A stretch of 64,000 nucleotides of DNA, from positions 868,001 through 932,000 of the forward strand of contig QYRS01000006.1 in NCBI GenBank assembly GCA_006503535.1, read 5' to 3'. The stretch comes from Arthrinium phaeospermum. Lineage: Eukaryota > Ascomycota > Sordariomycetes > Amphisphaeriales > Apiosporaceae. Below, one piece after another: positions 59,454 to 64,000 of this stretch. The translations under genes and the position numbers were made by a program. The notes under the pieces were generated by a model. It saw nothing but the letters and a program-made list of their open reading frames with translations. It had not been told where the DNA came from and searched no databases. Numbering within the stretch: the stretch's first letter is position 1; every line of letters begins with the position of its first letter.

Positions 59454-62303
59454 ATGGCACCGTCATCAGCAAATGTACCGCTGTACGCAAAGTATCTTGT
59501 CGGCTTTATCCAGGTACCAGTTGCCATGCTCCGATTCGAGCCCCGAGGGAATATGCCACGTGAGCTCGACGAGCGTATCACCCAAGGCCTTGAAAAGCTC
59601 TTTACGCAGGTCTACGAACCTGAAGTGCCACACAACCACATAGCAGGTCTCGTCAACGAGGCGCAATTGGCACACATACTAGGTGAAGTCTCCGTCTCTA
59701 GGTCTACGCTGAAAGAATCAGTCTATAGTGGGAATTACCCGTTGGTGCGAGGGACAGAGATCTGGTGCCCAGCCGACCGGCATCGCGTCCAAGCAGCAGC
59801 TCGCGTGTTTGGCCACGATACCAAGTGGGTCATCCAGCTGCACTGCCCCCCTGACGACTTGCCCGAACCCATCCTGTTCGAACTCATCCGATTCCTGTCC
59901 GAGCGGTACTATGCTACATATGGCCATTCCGACGGAGAAATCTACCGAAACATCCGCCGATACGAGAACACAGAGTTCTCCAAGGCCTGGCTGGCGCGAC
60001 TAAGCGCGAGCAAGCGGGTAAGCCTAGATATGCTTCTTGGTAGTAAGGGGAAACGAGGTATCAGAAAGCAGGTGAGCGCTGTGGATCCGATAAGGGTCAT
60101 GTTCGACCGCATGCTTGTTTTCCCGGGTTTGTGGGAAGGTCTCGAGCTGGGGAACCTGCACAAACACATTGCTTTACACTGCGAGAAGGAGATCTGCCAC
60201 AACCTCACCCGGATCTATACGGAATGGGATGGCTTCACTCTTCACGATATGGAAATACAGAAGTCCACAGACATAAATACTGTACGAAATCTTCAGTTGC
60301 TCGCACCAGCGGCGAGCACTTACGACTCTGAGCTCATACGCTCACTCATGGATACCCATCAAATATTTACAGGGGTTGTAGATGCACAAAAGCGCCAAAG
60401 GATAAAGGCTAAGCTCTTGAGCACCGAAGCTGTTATTCCGAGTATCAAATCGTTCCATGAAAACATGAAGTTGTTTTCAATCGCAGCCAAAATTGTGCGC
60501 TGCTACCTTCTGCCCGAAGGGTCGCGTGGCTCCTTGGTCGATTCGCTCCGTGATATCTGGACCCCGCCGAGGTACCTATACGTAGAATACGGCGAGGGTC
60601 AGTTCCAAACGTTTGATGCACCGCCGTCCTTCGAGCTCGCCTATCAACAGGTATTCCTGGCTGCTTTGCGGAACTTCCCCGAACTGTCCGACGAGGCCCC
60701 CAAGATTGACTCTGGCGACAAGATCCGATCCCGGATCCAGCCTTCTACCATTACTACTTTCTATCGCAGGGCCACCCTTCTAGGTTTCACTGTCATGAAG
60801 AAAGGAAGGGCCCATAGACCTCGGAATGTCCGTGGCCCTAGGCATGTTCTCGATGCTGGTGATCTAGAGGTAGAAGTGGCGGGCAAAGACCGTCGCTGGG
60901 GCCGACCCTTTTCCAAGATTTTACGCCAGATGCGGCGGGTGTGCTTTTTGCCATCCTTTCGAGCCAGCTGGACCAAAGGCACGTATCCCACTGTACTATA
61001 CCTGCAGAGAGACTTTTTCGAAGCGTTCTTTGGTCCAGTCACCTACGAAATGCGTCGACCTTCAAGGCTGACCTCGATCTGCCCGAGGGAAGAAAGCCTA
61101 GACCTGATAGAAGAGGAGCCCGACGACTGCATTTCTGGTGGTTCTCAGCAAGACATCGTCATGGGCGGGACAGAGGAAGACCAGAGCCTGCAGGACCAGC
61201 CCTGGTCTTTTCGCCACATGGCGACCCAAACTGAAAGCAACATTTCGGAAGAAGATGTAGAGATGGCGGATTCCCCGGTTGAAACACCCGACGCACTCGA
61301 GATAACCGAGATCGAAGAAAGCTTGGCGAGTGCCTGGGCTGATGAACATGACACAACAGATAGCCAAGGTGACAGCCCACCAATCGGAACAGCGCCGATA
61401 GGGGAGCTCCCCATGGCATTCAGCTTCGAGGGTGTGTCTTCGGTGTTTCCAGCTGACTACACCGCCCCTAGTATGTCGGAGAGGTCACAAGTTTCGCCAC
61501 GGTATTGGGGAGTTCGGTCATCGATCGGCTCGGTAACTGATCAGAACCCGCAGCTCTCGGCGGATGCGTCTTTTACCGAAACACCCTTCTTCTGGTTGGA
61601 CGATGGGCCTCGGCACGGGCTAGGGACTCGGTATTCTGCCAACGCGTCAGAGAGATCACAGGTGTCGCCACGCGGGATGAGGGGCGAGCCGTACGGCACC
61701 GGCCTAAATGGACCCGCTCGTCTATCCGAAAACTATTCAACTAGCATGTCAACAGGCATGTCTCCTACATCAGCGCGAATGGGCGGGCCTGTGTACCCTT
61801 GGCGTATGCCCCGGCATTCACAGGTGTCAGATACCAGTGCACTCTTCGACCACCAGGTCGATGGTCAACTTGTATCCAGGGGTCGCGAGGAACTTAACTG
61901 GGGTATTTTTGCGCCGACCCCTAGCACGGTTTCGCTCAACAGCTACCCCGCCCAGTTTCAGATGCTTCACATGGCGCAACATGACGATGACCCCGAAGAA
62001 GCAGGACCGCAGGACGATGCGCAGGACGATCCCATGTCGATAGACGACCCCCCATGGTCCCAGAACGGCTATGGATCCTTCGTATTGTCAGCACAGCATT
62101 CACCCCGAGCTTTCCCATGGGCTCAACGGCCGACAGGCTCCAGGTGTAGCCCAGATACTGCAGGGAGTATGGTATCCGTTAGTCTTCTCCCCGTCTTAGA
62201 CGATACCCAGGCCTCATCTGTTCTTGATCGGTCCATTGCGCCAAGTCCACAGCAGGGGTTACAGACAGGGCTGTATAGTCCCAGCGATTATTGGAATTTT
62301 TAA
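59454..62303 (+). CDS. DUF3723-family protein
   Basis: Single-exon gene, 949 residues. The N-terminal 500 residues match the fungal DUF3723 family: WCPADRHRVQAAARVFGHDT corresponds to the GxHRxxAAxxxL core, and FLSERYYATYGHSDGEIYRN to the EEYxxExxxSDGEIYRxIR signature. This family is large and expanded in some Sordariomycetes with no known role. The C-terminal ~400 residues are acidic then Ser/Pro-rich and disordered, with a weakly repeated SERSQVSPR unit (three times near residues 675-800). No membrane or signal sequences. Its stop codon is followed at once by an AT-rich palindrome array, which is unusual. Confidence 0.82.
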   Translation: MAPSSANVPLYAKYLVGFIQVPVAMLRFEPRGNMPRELDERITQGLEKLFTQVYEPEVPHNHIAGLVNEAQLAHILGEVSVSRSTLKESVYSGNYPLVRGTEIWCPADRHRVQAAARVFGHDTKWVIQLHCPPDDLPEPILFELIRFLSERYYATYGHSDGEIYRNIRRYENTEFSKAWLARLSASKRVSLDMLLGSKGKRGIRKQVSAVDPIRVMFDRMLVFPGLWEGLELGNLHKHIALHCEKEICHNLTRIYTEWDGFTLHDMEIQKSTDINTVRNLQLLAPAASTYDSELIRSLMDTHQIFTGVVDAQKRQRIKAKLLSTEAVIPSIKSFHENMKLFSIAAKIVRCYLLPEGSRGSLVDSLRDIWTPPRYLYVEYGEGQFQTFDAPPSFELAYQQVFLAALRNFPELSDEAPKIDSGDKIRSRIQPSTITTFYRRATLLGFTVMKKGRAHRPRNVRGPRHVLDAGDLEVEVAGKDRRWGRPFSKILRQMRRVCFLPSFRASWTKGTYPTVLYLQRDFFEAFFGPVTYEMRRPSRLTSICPREESLDLIEEEPDDCISGGSQQDIVMGGTEEDQSLQDQPWSFRHMATQTESNISEEDVEMADSPVETPDALEITEIEESLASAWADEHDTTDSQGDSPPIGTAPIGELPMAFSFEGVSSVFPADYTAPSMSERSQVSPRYWGVRSSIGSVTDQNPQLSADASFTETPFFWLDDGPRHGLGTRYSANASERSQVSPRGMRGEPYGTGLNGPARLSENYSTSMSTGMSPTSARMGGPVYPWRMPRHSQVSDTSALFDHQVDGQLVSRGREELNWGIFAPTPSTVSLNSYPAQFQMLHMAQHDDDPEEAGPQDDAQDDPMSIDDPPWSQNGYGSFVLSAQHSPRAFPWAQRPTGSRCSPDTAGSMVSVSLLPVLDDTQASSVLDRSIAPSPQQGLQTGLYSPSDYWNF

Positions 62304-62760
62304 ATATTAATTGTAAAATAAGTAGCACTTTTACTAGTAAACCCTTTTTATTTTTAGATTTTCTATTTACTCTTTATTAGTAAAAAGAAAATATTATTTT
62401 TTTAAAAATTCACGTTATTTTACTAGTAAAGAATTATAGCATTTTAATATTTAAACTTATTATTTACTAGTAAATTTTTATTATTAAAAATAGAAAAATT
62501 AATAATAAGGAATAAATTACTAGTAAAGTTATTTTATTATAATCCTATGAATTTTTATTTTACTAGTAAATATAAAAGGTATTTTTTAATAATCTAGATA
62601 TTTATTTTTACTAGTAAAATAAAAGTATTTAAATATTAAGCTAAATTAATTATTTTATATTCTAGTTAAATAACAACGTAGATCTAGCTTTACTAGTAAA
62701 TTATTATTTCATTATTTAATAATGCTAAATAATAAAGAATAACACTAATGAAATAATACA
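62304..62760. repeat. AT-rich island with seven TTTACTAGTAAA palindromes
   Basis: Perfect 12-bp palindromes TTTACTAGTAAA occur at 62330-62341, 62419-62430, 62463-62474, 62559-62570, 62607-62618 and 62689-62700, with a seventh core (TTACTAGTAA) at 62517-62526; 62374-62385 is a near copy. Spacing is 42-89 bp. The intervening DNA is AT-rich and not itself repeated. No gene is coded here apart from the 3' end of the membrane-protein gene. Confidence 0.95.
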
Positions 62761-63160
62761 GTGCCGCATTTATACCCTGAAGAAACAAGCTTGCCAGTAC
62801 AACATTGACAGGGATGATGCAGATCCTCCATTTGATTGAGTAGGAGAAGCGCCCTCTCCAGCAAGGCCATTCCCACGCCAGGATAAGAATGGCGCTTCCC
62901 AAGTTCAGCGACTGAACTATCGGTACCGGGTCGACGAGGAAGTAGGAGCCCTTCCAAAGCACCTGAGGCCATATGAAGCCGTGTATGGCGGCTGCAAGTT
63001 GGTCTAATAATGTGAGCAGGGTTTCTTGCTTCGGTGTGCGATACAGGGGATGATCAACGTACAGGATGCTGCGGCCAGAGTGATCAAACGAGCCAGCTGG
63101 GCCTTTGCTAATCGGCCCATCTGGAATATCTAGTGTTTGCTGTGGTACCAAACCCGGCAT
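62693..63160 (-). CDS. Small multi-pass membrane protein, hypothetical
   Basis: Single-exon frame of 155 residues, ATG at 63160. After a 45-residue hydrophilic start, three to four hydrophobic spans follow: around QLAAAIHGFIWPQVL, LNLGSAILILAWEWPCW, IIPVNVVLASLFLQGIN and YYFISVILYYLAL. The loop RGRFSYSIKWR is basic. No recognised domain. Its stop codon (62693-62695) lies inside the last palindrome of the AT-rich array, and its last residues (NNEIIIY) are AT-coded, so the original C-terminus may have been replaced. Possibly incomplete; a spliced upstream exon cannot be excluded. Confidence 0.5.
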   Translation of the reverse strand: MPGLVPQQTLDIPDGPISKGPAGSFDHSGRSILYVDHPLYRTPKQETLLTLLDQLAAAIHGFIWPQVLWKGSYFLVDPVPIVQSLNLGSAILILAWEWPCWRGRFSYSIKWRICIIPVNVVLASLFLQGINAALYYFISVILYYLALLNNEIIIY

Positions 63161-63376
63161 GGGGGAAGCGAAGTTCCAACGGACAAGCGGCTTAAGTAAT
63201 GCCTAGGCATAACGGTGTCAGATTTCCACTTTCCAAATCCAGAAACCGCTTTCCAGAAACCGGAAACCGGAAACCGGAAACCGAATCCAGAAACTGGAAA
63301 CATGCACGCACCGCCTACGCCACATTTCATAGTGCTGCTCGCACACGTTTTTCTTCCATCTTCCACATCTTCAACC
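63161..63376. repeat. Short tandem and dispersed CCAGAAAC/CGGAAAC repeat upstream of a gene
   Basis: 63254-63281 contains CAGAAAC followed by three CGGAAAC units; related CCAGAAAC pieces occur at 63238 and 63286. This lies within 120 bp of the next ATG, on its promoter side. Confidence 0.8.
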
Positions 63377-64000
63377 ATGGCGGGGAACTGCCCATTAGAC
63401 CAGTCCTTTTATGTTTGCAACATCAATGCGTTCCGAGGCTGTTGCCCTTTTGATCCGTGTGCTCTGAGCACGGGATGCCAGCAGCCTCCAGTGACAGCTA
63501 TTGATAACGATAAGGTATCAAGTACACGCGAGCGTTCCACAGAACACCTCATCACAGCCAGTATCACCAGCAGCACTACCTCTATAGTTACCACTATTCC
63601 TACAGCTACCATCGCCCCCACCACTACGCTGCCATCAGCTACCGTTGCCCCCACCACTACGCCTACGCTGCCATCGGATGACGCAATGCTCCCGGCCGCC
63701 CACGACGCCAATGGCTCCAAAGTGGTGCCACTTGCCGCCGGTATTGGTGGGGGTGTTGGTTTGATCTTGGTCATAGTCGCAGGTGGCTGCCTCATACGGC
63801 GGCGGCGGCGGCGAACCCGCGCATGCGCCCGGGGTCTCGACGACCAGGGACAAGGTAAGCAGCACCGTACGGTCACTTCTCACAGCATTGTGTAACACTT
63901 GGTTCCAGGCAAGGAGGCGCAAACTGGCTGCGCTAGGGATACGGATACGGAGTCCCCTGCCGCTGCCGCTGACACAATGCAGCCGATCGAGCTGCCTGCG
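63377..64000 (+). CDS. Single-pass membrane protein with Thr-rich stalk, 3' partial
   Basis: Exon 1 is 63377-63854 and exon 2 starts at 63909 (GTAAGC donor, TTCCAG acceptor) and runs off the window. The N-terminus MAGNCPLDQSFYVCNINAFR continues to a Cys-rich CCPFDPC motif, a pattern seen in many fungal single-span membrane proteins. Next is a Ser/Thr/Pro-rich stalk with ATIAPTTTLPSATVAPTTTP, likely O-glycosylated, one membrane span GIGGGVGLILVIVAGGCLI, and an Arg-rich stop-transfer RRRRRR. No classic signal peptide, so the span probably acts as anchor. Could be a wall-sensing or surface protein; role unknown. Confidence 0.7.

Noticed and set aside
62304..62760. Telomere or centromere sequence
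   Set aside because: No TTAGGG-type repeats and genes continue on both sides; only an unexplained palindrome array is seen.

Overview
The window looks like nuclear DNA of a filamentous ascomycete (Pezizomycotina, most likely a Sordariomycete). Genes carry many short introns (about 45-85 bp, mostly GT-AG with CTAAC/CTGAC-type branch points), coding DNA is GC-rich, CT-rich leaders precede several ATGs, and the families present (ACS-type MFS, DUR3, D-arabinono-lactone oxidase, DUF3176, DUF3723, DUF4419, patatin/RING proteins) are typical of moulds. Exon limits below were placed by eye from splice signals, reading frame and family resemblance; there is no transcript evidence.

Left part (1-11.6 kb): a 5'-truncated anion/cation-symporter-type MFS transporter, a cytochrome P450, a small secreted Thr-rich protein, a secreted Sde182-like (DUF1593) protein, a secreted FAD oxidoreductase and a class-A FAD monooxygenase. 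It resembles a catabolic or accessory block; no polyketide synthase, NRPS or terpene synthase is present.

Middle-left (12.2-20.9 kb): a divergent pair encoding D-arabinose dehydrogenase (ARA2-like) and D-arabinono-1,4-lactone oxidase (ALO1-like), followed by a DUF89 sugar-phosphate phosphatase-like gene and a KpsF/GutQ-type SIS gene (arabinose-5-phosphate isomerase-like). Together they could encode a full route from ribulose-5-phosphate to D-erythroascorbate. This is the most interesting pathway hypothesis in the window.

Middle (22-39.9 kb): a DHA1-type MFS exporter, an AAA+ ATPase, a DUF4419 protein, a small hypothetical protein, a DUF3176 membrane protein, the urea transporter DUR3 divergent from an NtaA/DszA-type flavin monooxygenase, and a secreted four-repeat protein whose repeats alternate a cationic amphipathic segment with an acidic spacer, like a peptide precursor.

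Right part (40-64 kb): lineage-specific genes and repeats. These are disordered proteins, an FHA-kinase, a J-domain protein with about 17 zinc-finger-like repeats, a coiled-coil protein built on a 21-bp tandem repeat, a divergent ferric-reductase-like protein, a MADS-box-like small protein, a degenerate RING/patatin protein, a DUF3723 protein, an AT-rich island with seven copies of a palindrome, and a mucin-like membrane protein cut by the window end.

Three genes (DUF89, zinc-finger, patatin-like) appear frameshifted at 5-6 nt G/C homopolymers. This points either to consensus errors in the assembly or to real inactivation.
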